Source of the DNA: Anas platyrhynchos
Lineage: Eukaryota; Chordata; Aves; Anseriformes; Anatidae
Reading direction: 5' to 3'
Length of the DNA: 64,000 nt
Assembly (NCBI RefSeq): GCF_047663525.1
Contig: NC_092590.1
Location: forward strand, 51,428,501-51,492,500
Position 1 is the stretch's first letter. Every line of letters begins with the position of its first letter. Of this stretch, positions 28,601 to 37,962 are shown piece by piece. The translations under genes were made by a program, and so were the position numbers. The notes under the pieces were generated by a model. It was given only the letters and a program-made list of their open reading frames with translations, did no database searches and had not been told where the DNA came from.

Positions 28601-31600
28601 ACTGTACGTCTACTGCTCCTCTTCTTGGGAGCTCATATGCATGTGATTATAACATGATATATAACAAGATCTAATTTCTGCAGTTAGATTCATACATAAA
28701 TATTCTTCCTTACTGGAAGCACCCACAATCTGAAAAAACAAGGTCAACACTCAAAGATGACTTAAAGAAATTCACAAGAAGCCTAGGAGCTGTTCCATGA
28801 TGTGACTTTCTCCCACTTTTTAGACATAAAATTCATTTTGAATGTCCTTGAAAGCACTGAGAGTCTTATATGAGCGAGCTTGTGCTCATACTCTGGTGTT
28901 TTCCCTTGGCAGTTCAGAAAGTTTCATCTGACAGTGCTCCTTCTAGTGGAATTAATTTATCCTTCCTCAAAAGGATAAGCAGTTCACTTGTTACACAAGT
29001 GCTCAAACTGAACTGAGTTGCTACAGCAGGAGGTCAGCTGAGCAGTCAGTTTGTGGCATGTCTGTATGCATTTTGGTTACTAGGCTTATATGGCTTTTTT
29101 TTTTTTTTTAGTTTCTTTTCCAAGGGTAAAGGTTGACAATGGAAACTGAGCTTAGAGAGATCAAACAGGACACTACTTCTGCAGTTAAATGCGTTAAGGG
29201 GATTGATTAACCACAGCATGGTCTTAGATATTTGCTAACAGAAATGTACATTGTGTGCTACATCAGATAAAATAGATGTTTCTGTGTGTCTCTTCAGAGT
29301 CAGGACTCTGGATCTGACAATCACATAAACACAGTGAGTCTCAAAGAAGCACTGGAAAGGTTTGATACCAGCCCCACACCATCTGCTTCCTCCAGAAGTT
29401 CAAGAAAATCTTCACATACTGCAGTATCAGATCATTCATGTAAGCACCAACTGTTGAAAATATGAAAAAAGCCTTCTAAGTGAAGACTTTCTCCGCTTTA
29501 CTTAAATTCATGTCTAACAGTTAATCATCGTTTTATTAAAAGTGTGCAGATGAGAATGTCCTTTATGATGGTTCAGATCTCTGTTGGCCACTCAGGTTTT
29601 CAGAGGTTGTATAATGATTTCTACTTCTAAAAGTACAAGAGCAGACCCTTCAATACCTTAGTTCGCTCCATCAGGTCACATTATTGTTGGATATTCAGGG
29701 AAAAACAACCAAGCCTTAAGCTTTATTTTTATTCAGGAAGAGCCTCCTGTAATTTGATTATTGCATTTGCAGAATTGGGATTACTATTAACACATCTCTT
29801 TCTGTTGTAACTCTGAACATTGTCAGCAACACCAACTAAAATGACAGTGGACACTAGCACTCCTCCAAGGCAAAGCTTATCTGCTCATGAAAAGTCTACA
29901 CAAAGAAGATCATCTCTGAGTAGTCAGGTAACTCTTCAAAGAAAAATTTTTGTACTTAAATCAGTGCAGTTTACCTTTAAAAGGTATTATTGAATCCATG
30001 TAACCTTCATTTTATTTCCTCTGAAAACACATAATTTAAAATGTAACATTTTCACTTGGGATACTTGACAATCATCAATATGGACCTTCAGTACTATATT
30101 GTAAGAGAATACAGTAATTAAGTGTGTAAGTATTTATGGTTTTGGCTTTAGGGTTTGCAAGATTGTATGTGAATCTATGCTTTCAGTCATACACAACTTC
30201 TTGATATGAATCTGCATTTTTAATACATGTATGTAAATATCTGTGTGTATATATAAATATATATATATAATTGCCAAAACATTACTGTGTGGCCCTACAG
30301 AGCATACATATAGATTTATGTCTCTATGAGTATCGGTGAATACTTTCTGAAATTTTGGTAACATGAGAAAATGTCATGCTTCACATGCTTGGTGCTCATA
30401 TTCTACTTGAACTAATGCATTTGTTTCAAAAATAGAATGCATATTAAAATATGCATTGTGTAATTTATTGTAAGAATAAATCAAAATTGTCAACTTCTAA
30501 ACTTGTTGAAAAGTTTTTGCCCTTACTACAAATAGGACTTTGAAGACAGCTTTGATTGTAATTTTTGTTCTTCCTGTTTTATACTACTGATTCTTATATA
30601 TTTTTAGAATTGGGAACAGTCATATATAGATCATGTATATTATCAATTGTTCTTGTATGTTCTTAATTCTTTAATATTTAGGGTTAGATATTTCAGGAAA
30701 TGTGTTTATCAGATGTTCATATGATGCTATTTTGGAATTGACATTTCATGTAAAGAAATATTTCATGTCAAGTATGAAGTTCATTCTCTTCCAGTTACGG
30801 AACAATTTTTTAAATCCTAGTCTTTAAGCTCCCAGTCTCTTGGACAACCAGTAACACAACCAACAGTGTCTCAGCCTGCAACTTTACAGCTCCAGTCCAA
30901 CGTGTCCCAGGTATGGATTAAGTTGGTTTGTTATTTTTAAACAGTTTTGGTCTGACTATAAGGTTAACTTCTCTTTCAAAAAATCAGTTCTTTGATGCCA
31001 AAGTTACCTTTAATGTTATTCTTTCTAAGTTTCCTGAAGTTTCTCGAAATTTCCTGATTTGGTATTTTTTCCTGTATATTTTTCTTCCCATTATTTGTGT
31101 GGAAATAGTTTTTGGCCATTAAGAACATAGATGTAAACACAATTTAAGAGAAAATATTTTGGGCATGAATTTAAAAATCCATCTAGGATCACGATAACTT
31201 TCTACACATATGCTTGTAACACAGGTTAACTTAGTCTTTGAAACAATTTTATGAAATAAGAACAGCTGGTACTAGGTCTGACCGAAGATCTGTCTGTGTT
31301 CTGCAGATACCATATAGATAGCAAGAGCTTAAATTGACTTATGGCCAGTAGCAGATACTTAGGGAAGAACAGATGTGGCAGACAGTTTCTCTGTGGGCTT
31401 AGCTTTCAACAGTTGGTTGCTGAGAGTATACCCCTGTTACCTGTGTATGTATTAGCTCCAAGTAAATTTTTTTGGTAAACTGGTACAATTACCATTTTTA
31501 ACCTGTGAAAGTTTTTAGCATTCACAGTACCATTTATTGCTAAAGCTTTCACAGTGCCAGACTATTTATATTGGGTGCCAGACTATTTCTTTTGCTATGG

Positions 31601-34600
31601 TTCTTTTTTTTCCATTATTTCACTACTTCTGATGCATCAATTAAATGTGAGTTATGTAACATTTTTGTACTCACAGATTTGTCCTTAGATGATGATTACT
31701 AGCAGTTTAAAAAGCAGTTCTTGATTTCTTTGCTGATGTGAGGAAGTACATTTACTGCTCGTGAATTAAATGTTGCTTTTGCTCGTCGTATAATTTATAC
31801 ATGGCACTACAGCCAGTGTTTCAGTTTTCAGCTCAATTAGGAGCTATGCAGCATCTAAAGGACCAGCTAGAGCAAAGAACACGCATGATAGAGGCAAATA
31901 TTCATCGGCAGCAGGAAGAGTTGCGTAAGATTCAAGAACAGCTTCAAATTGTCCACGGTCAAGGACTCCAGGTGAGTTTGTGTAACTCTTGCACATTTGC
32001 TCTGTAGAGAATTTAAGTATCAGAAGTGAGATTTGGGCACATAATTTCACAATATGGTCTTTGCTGCCTTCTGTCAGCTACCATCTATCTGTACCTTGTG
32101 TACTTAAAATTCATAGCATCTAAAGTTCCAGAGGCTCCTACCATTTTGCTCCAGAATGTATCTGGATGTGCCCCCATGTATCCTTTCAGTGCTGAGCAGC
32201 TCAAGCCAAGCTTGTGTATGAATCTAAATGTAAAAGGATGTAGTGGTTTTCACTTCTTACATAGTTATACAGCCATTAGAATATTCGTTCAAAATGTGCG
32301 GGATGAGCCTTTATTTTCCCTTTTAGCTCAAGGGTGTAAAATTCCTACCTCTTGAATGAATTCCTGCCTCTTCAGATCTCTTAGGAGATTGGCAAACTAT
32401 CAGGCTGTGATCCTCCTACACACCCTTCTGGTGAAGTGGTTCTACTTTGCATGATACACTGAAGTAGTCAGCCACAAAGACAGAGAGTCTAGAGGATGCG
32501 TTCCCCAGTCTAGCAGCTGAGACTGAGTGACAAAGACTCAACTACCTAATTCCTGTATTTTAGCCAATATATGTAATTTTGCAATTCTCTTTTCAGCAGC
32601 TATCTTTGGAAGAAAAGAATGGATCTTTCTAGTTAAAAACAAAAGAAAAAAATAGTACCATAAGGAAAGAATCTAAGTATTTTCAGTGTGGACTTTGAAT
32701 AAATAGTAGAAAAAAATACTTCCTGAAAGTATTAAGTATGTTGCTTAAATTCTCTTGAGGAGTAGGAGTTTCTGGCATGAACAGTTTTCAGTGTTTCACT
32801 GTGTCTTATGCAAGCCTGCCAGCAGTAGACTGCCTTACAGATGCTTAAGAAGAGACTCACACTGTGGAGGGACTTTATTTAGTACGGTGCAAACTAGGGG
32901 ACAGAATCCAAGTGCTGCAGATTGCACGTTATTACCATGTCTCATTGTAGTCTTGGACCTAACGTTTTGTCAAGACTCAGAATATTTTTCTGCTGAATTC
33001 AGTATATTAAAATGGTGTGATTCAGTATAACCAATAAGGTTTCTTGATCACCAATAAATACTGCATTCATAGTGCTATGCTTCTATCTATTGAGTGTGAG
33101 ATTTTCTTCGTTTGAATTAGTTTTACTTCTGGAGATCCTACAAATGATCTCAAGTAAGTTTTATCTTTAGACAGTTACAGGTTACATTGTAAGTTACTCT
33201 CTAAATAGTACTTGTTCTTTAAGAACAAATATTAAACCTCAAAGTTCAGGGCTCTAAAATTCAGGATTCTGATTCTTAATTGTTAAAGTAGAGTCTCTGA
33301 ATACTGACTCTACACAGGAGTTAGACCTTGGCTCTTTGTGGTTTAATATTTATGCTGTTCCAACATCTGTAATAATTAAGATGAAACTCTATCTTATATT
33401 GATTTAAAAGTAATTAAATACGTTTTTTGTTTAAGATCTTGAACAATTAGCAGATTTTTCTTAAAAGCTAATTTTGTGATTTTTTTTTAAGATGTTTTTG
33501 CAGCAGTCAACTTCTGGACTCAACTTCAGTTCTGTGCAGCTTACTTCTGGAAATTCTTCAAATGTTCAGCAACTTGCACCAATAAACATGCAAGGTCAAG
33601 TTGTTCAGAGTAATCAGACTCAAAGTGGGATGAACACGGGCCATACAAGTACACCGCACATGATACAGCAACAGCCTTTGCAGAGTACTGCGTCACAGGT
33701 AAAACTCTCATTAGTGATTTTGCTGGATAGAGTTCAAAACTGTAGCTGAAACACAACAGTAGCTTCCTGACTCCTCCCCCTCCCAATTTTTTTGCAACAG
33801 TGTCCTTTGACTCAAGTTAATTTCTCAGTGTTCGAAGTTTTACAATTGAAATGTGCTTCTATTCTTGCTAATGCAATTTCAAATCTTGATTTTATTTTAA
33901 AGCTTACAAATGTAAATAATTAGTAATTAGTACCTTTTTAGAAAGAAAACATTCAGCTTGCCTTTTTTGAATTTCTATGAATTTTCTGTTGATAGAACAT
34001 ACAGCATGAGAACATTTGTAATAGGTGAGCTTGAAACCCAGTGTCCAGACACTGATCTCTACAGTAAATACCTAGAAAAACATAAGAACAGGAAATGCAT
34101 ATATTGCTGCTACTGCAGGTGACTTTTCTACACCTCAGCACTTTCAGTCAGATGTCATAGGTTTTGCAAGCTAATAGCCTTTGCTGGATTTTTCTTCTAT
34201 GAGTTTTTTGAGTTTTTTTTGATTTCATGTAAACTTTTGAAATCCACAGAATCTTAGAGTGAATTCTGCAGCTTTAGTTCCTGTGAAGTAAGGTGATGCT
34301 TGGTTTTTGAACCTTTCATCCAGCTCCTGTACTGGGAAACACATTGAGTTGTTACTCACTTTTCATCTCTGTCATGCATAATGTCAAAGTGCTCTGTCAT
34401 ATGGATCTCCATAGGTACACTAGTATTGGACAATTTATCATCTTAGCATTAAGCTAATTCCAAACTTTGAAGTATGAAGCTAGTTGATTGAGGTGATGTG
34501 CACGTTAGTGTGGCACAGAGATGCTAAAGGAATGGAAGACAGTTTCTTGAGCAAACAGCATGCAAGTAGCTGAAATAATAAGGAAAAATGTATTCTGGAG

Positions 34601-35468
34601 AAGAGATTCTCAGATGCCCTAGAGCCAGTCCCACATCCACATCCTGAGTTGATAGAAATACCTGTCTACTTCAAATTAAGAATTCATATGTAATAGAAAA
34701 GCACTGACAGTTGTAAAGCATGGGCAATTACGATGAGGAGGAGAGTTGTAGTACCTGGCTATTTTCAAGTGACTAATTCATAAAATGATCTTCCTTTTCA
34801 GCATAATCAACAAAATGTACTTACTGGACACAATCAACAGTCTTCTCTTGCCAGTCAGTCACAGAGCACAGTGTCGGCACCTTTGTATAACACTATGGTG
34901 ATTTCTCAGCCAACAACAGGAAACGTGGTCCAGGTTCCTTCTAGCTTGCCACAGAACAATAACCAGAGTACTGCTGCAGTAACTACTTTTGCGCAGGAGA
35001 GACAAATCAGGTAAATCTTTGAGACCATTCAGGTGATTTGCTATACATAAATCATATATCAGGTGATTTGTAGCTTATATAGATACATCAGATATAGAGA
35101 AGTAGCCTGAAAAATCATGTGATTTCTTACTGTAACCATGTATTTAGATACAGCTGGTTAACTAAACTTTGCCCGAGATACCATTTTTGCAGACTTAAAA
35201 CTAATGGTGTTACAAAATGGTATCAACCTGACAAAATCTGCATTTGTCGAGAGCACCTGATACTTGATATATTTTTCCTAAGGGACTCCAAATGTCTTCT
35301 TCCATTAACAGATTTTCTCAAGGTCAGCAACTGGTAACAAAACTTGTCACGGCCCCGGTAGCATGTGGAGCGGTGATGGTACCGAGCACTATGTTTATGG
35401 GACAGGTGGTGACAGCTTATCCCACTTTTGCTGCCCAACAGCAGCAGCCACAGACTTTGTCTGTAACA

Positions 35469-35500
<32 letters not shown>

Positions 35501-37962
35501 AAGTCAGCAAGACCAGCAGCAGCAGGTCACCACAGTTCAGCAACCAGCTCAGCCACAGCTGACCCAGCACCCACAACAGCTCCTACAGGTAATGCTGCAT
35601 TCTCTATAAACTTTTCAGTCTTGACACTGTCAGCATTGCTGGCTTTTCTTAGGGGTACTTACCAGAGTTCTTAAAATAGCAACCTCCAAACAAGCCTGAT
35701 GCACGAGATAAGTTTATTCTGTAGACATTCTTTAAAATCCTGCTTCTTTAAAGAGAATTACTCTTTCCTGTAACTTCACTCCGTGCTAGGTCCTATTTTT
35801 TATCTTCCCTTTGAATTGCTGCTCTTGATTGAGAACTGGAGGAAGAGACAGATGTTTCCTTTCAAAACTGCTTGCATTTTCTTTGCATTCTCATACCAAT
35901 GTAAGAAAGTGTGAGAGATGGTCTTGAACAGAACAGGTTGCTCTGGAAAGCATCAGGCAGCCCAAAGCAAGACATGGGGCATGAACATCTCTCCAGGCTA
36001 CAGGGGAGGCAGAGCAGCAAGTAACCTCGTAAGCAGAGAAGTGGAACAAGAAAAGAGACTGGATTAAAAGAAAAGGAAAGAAACACTGGAGGTGTTTAGA
36101 GAGAGAGACAAAATGCACCTCTCCCCTTCCCCAAATAAATCAGAAGGTGAGAACGTAGAAAGAATGAATAGGAAAATCTGTTGCTGTTTTAAGATTCTAA
36201 TTAACCACTGGCACGTAGCTTACCTAGAAGGTAACGTAGGTGAAGGAGACACAGTGGTAGCTAGAACACAAGAGAGAAAGTGCCTCCAAGAAAGTGTGGG
36301 TTCAGCCTCCAATGGTGCTTTCCAAAAGAAAGGTAAAGTCCATACAACTATCACTCTGCAGTTTGTGCACATTCTTAACATTCTTTAACTACTCTGTAAA
36401 TATTTTTAATATTTTTTTATTTTTTTTTTACTCTTGGAGGGTACATAATTAAAGATCCTTATTTTGCAATCAGTATTTCTTCTTTCTTGCTACATGCAGT
36501 CTCCCCTTTGCACTAAAAGAGGGGTCCTGTGTGTAGGTGGAATATACACAGTGGAGTAAGTAACAGGAGGCTTCATCTGTGTTTCCATGCACAACGAATA
36601 GTTAAGGTTCTGTTTAGGGCTAAATAAAATTTCCTTTGACTAGGTCATTGGCAGATACTGACTAGCTAAAAACATTTTTCATAGGAACATACAATTTCAC
36701 GCATCAGGCAAAGGCTTTTCAGCCACAAGTTGACATTGCTAATCAAAAAGAGAATCATAGAATCATTAAGGTTGGAAAAGACCTTCAAGGGAGATGAAGA
36801 ATGCCTGGTGATTTGAATTTCAGCACTCATTTATGTAGTGGGAGTCTGAGGCTTTGGAACTGAATCAAACCAGAGCAGGTTTGAATGTGTTCTCTGACAA
36901 CTCAGATACTTCAACAGTAATATAGTTTAGCAGGTAGGTAGTGTCTATCTGTTTTTAAATTAAGACGTTTGTACAGTTTTGACATCATTCTGGTGAGAAA
37001 GAGTAGATTTGGTGAAGATGAAGATCTCCAAAGGTCTGTTCCTGTCCTGGATTTTTTCTAGGCAAAAGTTTGGGATTTTTAATACAAACTAGCGAAGTGC
37101 TGGGATTCGAAGTAAACAAATGTGTTTTATTTTCTTCCCTTCTTAAAAGGAGAAAAAGATCAGTGTGTTTTTTTCTGCCTCTGTTCACTGGGGCTTCTTA
37201 CAGTCTGATTCTGCAGGTGCAGCAGTTGATGTAGTTGCAGAACATGTTTCTGGGTTGAGCTGTCCAAGTGCATTAGCTGCTTTTCTTCAGTACCATCGTC
37301 TTCTGGTTCTACAAAGGTCAACATTATAAATGAGTACTATTTCCAAAAGTGATTAATCCCTTTCAGTGAGGATGTTTGGTTCTGCAAACATGGCAGTTTC
37401 TTTGATGGTTAATTTTTATCTGGGGATAAGTTTGATCTGTGCCAAGTCATGTACTGTTTTCTTGCCTGACTGCAATAACAGCCATATGTACTGTTAAAAT
37501 AGATTCCTTAGACCCAGTTATGCTCTTGTGGTTTGACATGGAGATGAACTGCCATGTGTTCTACCTATTGTTACAGGAAATTATGAAGACCAGCTGCTTT
37601 ATTAATTAGATGCTGTAATCAGCTTCATTAGTATGAATTAATCTTTGCGTTGTTTGTTCAGCTTAATTGACCAAATCAGAAGTTCGTTGTGATTGAGCTC
37701 TTCTGAGACGTTAAAAAAAAGCTAGGCCTGTTTCTCAGTACAGCAGGAAAAATAATCTTCTGTTTGCATGTTTCAGACATCCAGGTTACTTCATGGAAAT
37801 CAGTCAGCTCAGCTTATCCTCTCTGCTGCTTTCCCACTACAACAAAGCACTTTTACTCAGTCCCACCACCAGCAGCATCAATCTCAGCAGCAGCAGCAGC
37901 AGCAACTTTCACGACACAGAACTGACAAGATGACTGATCCTTCCAAAGTTCAGCCACAATAG
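10624..37962 (+). CDS. CLOCK: CLOCK, circadian bHLH-PAS transcription factor, complete coding span (20 coding exons)
   Basis: CLOCK pairs with BMAL1 in the nucleus, binds E-boxes and activates Per and Cry genes; the family is also reported to have acetyltransferase activity. Twenty exons join in phase (10624-10670, 12296-12355, 12760-12908, 17089-17180, 18608-18697, 20189-20309, 20887-21000, 23143-23261, 26933-27015, 27227-27333, 27993-28140, 28361-28436, 29298-29439, 29827-29927, 30821-30910, 31813-31971, 33492-33698, 34802-35010, 35312-35588, 37777-37962) to 2577 nt, 858 aa, close to the usual 846-aa human length. Visible order: bHLH about 35-85, PAS-A about 107-177, PAS-B about 262-332, serine-rich linker about 420-480, coiled-coil exon 514-566, glutamine-rich C terminus with Q runs at 758-768 and 834-840. 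All introns are GT-AG. The start is Met1 of the avian-type N terminus; Met10 (10651) is the alternative. No internal stop or frameshift was seen. Confidence 0.97.
12296..12355 (+). CDS. CLOCK: CLOCK coding exon 2
   Basis: Sixty nt between CTTTCAG and GTAATT encode the acidic stretch before the basic region ([19 protein letters not shown]). Both ends split Arg codons, Arg16 and Arg36. Confidence 0.95.
12760..12908 (+). CDS. CLOCK: CLOCK coding exon 3, bHLH domain
   Basis: The 149-nt exon between TTTTTCAG and GTAATT carries essentially the whole basic helix-loop-helix. The E-box contact residues expected in CLOCK, Arg39, Glu43 and Arg47, are all present (RNKSEKKRR). They are followed by helix 1, the loop GNARKMDKS and helix 2 ending KHK. 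Confidence 0.97.
12909..17088 (+). other. CLOCK intron after the bHLH exon (4.2 kb)
   Basis: The longest CLOCK coding-region intron. It holds the CR1 fragment at 16.45-16.80 kb, a CACGTG at 13726 and A/T homopolymers. The introns on the 5' side (10671-12295 and 12356-12759) show nothing beyond AT-rich sequence. Confidence 0.7.
16449..16795 (+). mobile_element. CR1 LINE 3' fragment
   Basis: About 350 bp in CLOCK intron 3 (counting coding exons) reads as a sense-strand CR1 3' end: GTGTCAAGAGGATGGGGCCA, TGCCCAGAGAGGCTGTGGAG and GTCCCTTCCAACCTCAACC in order. It is well preserved. Confidence 0.9.
17089..17180 (+). CDS. CLOCK: CLOCK coding exon 4, linker into PAS-A
   Basis: Ninety-two nt between GATTGTAG and GTACAT encode residues 86-116 ([20 protein letters not shown] and on), the start of PAS-A. 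Phase 1 in, phase 0 out. Confidence 0.95.
18608..18697 (+). CDS. CLOCK: CLOCK coding exon 5, PAS-A core
   Basis: Exactly 90 nt between ATTTCAG and GTAAGT encode residues 117-146 ([20 protein letters not shown] then [10 protein letters not shown]), the conserved PAS-A beta core. Phase 0 at both ends, so skipping it would remove 30 residues without a frameshift. Confidence 0.95.
20189..20309 (+). CDS. CLOCK: CLOCK coding exon 6, PAS-A
   Basis: The 121-nt exon between CTTTCAG and GTAAGT encodes about residues 147-186, containing [19 protein letters not shown] and a short helix before LTPEYLK. The last base starts a Ser codon completed in the next exon. Confidence 0.95.
20887..21000 (+). CDS. 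CLOCK: CLOCK coding exon 7, end of PAS-A
   Basis: The 114-nt exon between TTTTTCAG and GTGAGT encodes [20 protein letters not shown] and [14 protein letters not shown], a match to the C-terminal part of CLOCK PAS-A. Confidence 0.95.
22381..22430 (+). mobile_element. CR1 3'-end fragment
   Basis: GGTGACCTGCAGAGGTCCTT and TCCAACCTGAGCCATTCTGTGATCC form the last 50 bp of a sense-oriented CR1, ending in the ATTCTGTG-type terminal octamer. Confidence 0.8.
23143..23261 (+). CDS. CLOCK: CLOCK coding exon 8, PAS-A to PAS-B linker
   Basis: The 119-nt exon between TCCCTCAG and GTATGA encodes [20 protein letters not shown] and then [18 protein letters not shown], ending near residue 264 at the entry to PAS-B. 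Confidence 0.95.
23262..26932 (+). other. CLOCK intron before PAS-B (3.7 kb)
   Basis: Contains the antisense CR1 tail at 25.7 kb and a somewhat G-rich patch at 25.85-26.35 kb with a 70-codon frame of no recognisable family. No RNA gene seen. Confidence 0.65.
25711..25826 (-). mobile_element. CR1 3'-end fragment
   Basis: TTCATAGAGTTGTAGAGTAT, GGAAGGGACCCACAAGGATC and ATCGAGTCCAATTCCCACCT are the reverse complement of a CR1 3' region, about 115 bp, in the large CLOCK intron 8. Confidence 0.82.
26933..27015 (+). CDS. CLOCK: CLOCK coding exon 9, start of PAS-B
   Basis: The 83-nt exon between CTTCTTAG and GTGCAA encodes [20 protein letters not shown] and KFLFLDH, the first strand of PAS-B. The upstream polypyrimidine tract is a near-pure T run. 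Confidence 0.95.
27227..27333 (+). CDS. CLOCK: CLOCK coding exon 10, PAS-B core
   Basis: The 107-nt exon between AATTAG and GTGAGT encodes [20 protein letters not shown] and [15 protein letters not shown], the PAS-B core. An open frame of about 60 more codons continues into the intron but has no support as coding. Confidence 0.95.
27993..28140 (+). CDS. CLOCK: CLOCK coding exon 11, end of PAS-B and PAC motif
   Basis: The 148-nt exon between TTTATAG and GTAAGT encodes [20 protein letters not shown], then [20 protein letters not shown] and IVCTHTVVS. This strictly conserved block closes PAS-B. Confidence 0.96.
28361..28436 (+). CDS. CLOCK: CLOCK coding exon 12
   Basis: The 76-nt exon between TTCTAG and GTGAGT encodes [20 protein letters not shown] then IKTDK, through residue 402. 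The basic ERRREL stretch sits just after PAS-B. Confidence 0.94.
29298..29439 (+). CDS. CLOCK: CLOCK coding exon 13, serine-rich linker
   Basis: The 142-nt exon between CTCTTCAG and GTAAGC encodes [20 protein letters not shown] and the serine cluster [20 protein letters not shown]. In mammals this cluster carries phosphorylation sites tied to CLOCK turnover; that role here is by homology. Confidence 0.94.
29827..29927 (+). CDS. CLOCK: CLOCK coding exon 14
   Basis: The 101-nt exon between TTGTCAG and GTAACT encodes [20 protein letters not shown] followed by [13 protein letters not shown], the low-complexity S/T/Q linker ending at residue 483. Confidence 0.93.
30821..30910 (+). CDS. CLOCK: CLOCK coding exon 15
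   Basis: The 90-nt exon between ATCCTAG and GTATGG encodes [20 protein letters not shown] and [10 protein letters not shown]. Phase 0 at both ends (residues 484-513). It is the least conserved exon against mammalian CLOCK, as expected for this linker, which is alternatively spliced in mammals. Confidence 0.88.
31813..31971 (+). CDS. CLOCK: CLOCK coding exon 16, coiled-coil exon (counterpart of mouse exon 19)
   Basis: The 159-nt exon between CACTACAG and GTGAGT encodes residues 514-566, including [20 protein letters not shown] and [16 protein letters not shown], a heptad-like coiled coil. It begins at residue 514, where the segment deleted in the mouse Clock-delta19 dominant-negative mutant begins. 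Phase 0 at both ends, so skipping would keep frame. Confidence 0.95.
33492..33698 (+). CDS. CLOCK: CLOCK coding exon 17, Q/S/N-rich activation region
   Basis: The 207-nt exon between TTTTTTTTAAG and GTAAAA encodes [20 protein letters not shown], then [14 protein letters not shown] and the region to STASQ (residues 567-635). Phase 0 both ends. The acceptor is AAG, weaker than CAG, after a T run. Confidence 0.94.
34802..35010 (+). CDS. CLOCK: CLOCK coding exon 18
   Basis: The 209-nt exon between CTTTTCAG and GTAAAT encodes [40 protein letters not shown] and [12 protein letters not shown], part of the glutamine-rich transactivation region. Confidence 0.94.
35312..35588 (+). CDS. CLOCK: CLOCK coding exon 19, polyglutamine exon
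   Basis: The 277-nt exon between TTAACAG and GTAATG encodes [20 protein letters not shown], then [20 protein letters not shown], then the 11-residue Q tract (758-768) and a second Q-rich stretch after SQQD. It ends at residue 797. This is the exon typed in studies of avian Clock length variation. Confidence 0.96.
35469..35501 (+). repeat. CAG/CAA microsatellite, 11 Gln codons (Clk polyQ locus)
   Basis: Eleven consecutive Gln codons in the order CAG CAA, three CAG, two CAA, three CAG, CAA. After Ser-Gln-Gln-Asp a further four CAG codons follow. The CAA interruptions should dampen slippage compared with a pure CAG run. This tract is the known length-polymorphic site in bird CLOCK. Confidence 0.95.
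35589..37776 (+). other. last CLOCK intron (2.2 kb)
   Basis: Contains the antisense CR1 tail at 36.75 kb and a purine-rich stretch at about 36.0-36.35 kb. No coding support in either strand. Confidence 0.65.
36751..36795 (-). mobile_element. CR1 3'-end fragment
   Basis: AGAATCATAGAATCATTAAG then GTTGGAAAAGACCTTCAA is the reverse complement of a CR1 terminus with its octamer repeats, cut short in the last CLOCK intron. Confidence 0.8.
37777..37962 (+). CDS. CLOCK: CLOCK coding exon 20, C terminus and stop
   Basis: The 186 nt after TGTTTCAG encode [36 protein letters not shown], seven Gln, and the conserved tail [18 protein letters not shown], with TAG at 37960-37962. Confidence 0.96.
   Translation, partial: TSRLLHGNQSAQLILSAAFPLQQSTFTQSHHQQHQSQQQQQQQLSRHRTDKMTDPSKVQPQ
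37885..37905 (+). repeat. second CLOCK CAG repeat, 7 Gln codons
   Basis: Six CAG codons and one CAA (residues 834-840) follow a His/Gln-rich segment. The six uninterrupted CAG units make this a purer run than the exon 19 tract, though shorter. Confidence 0.9.

Larger units (their letters stand above)
29928..34801 (+). other. CLOCK introns of the C-terminal half (29928-30820, 30911-31812, 31972-33491, 33699-34801)
   Basis: AT-rich introns around exons 15-17. The first includes a TATATAAATATATATATATA run at about 30248-30268. The others show no repeat family I recognise. Confidence 0.6.

Noticed and set aside
30245..30270. AT-rich tract in a CLOCK intron as a functional element
   Set aside because: A short TA microsatellite, common in such introns, with nothing to indicate function.
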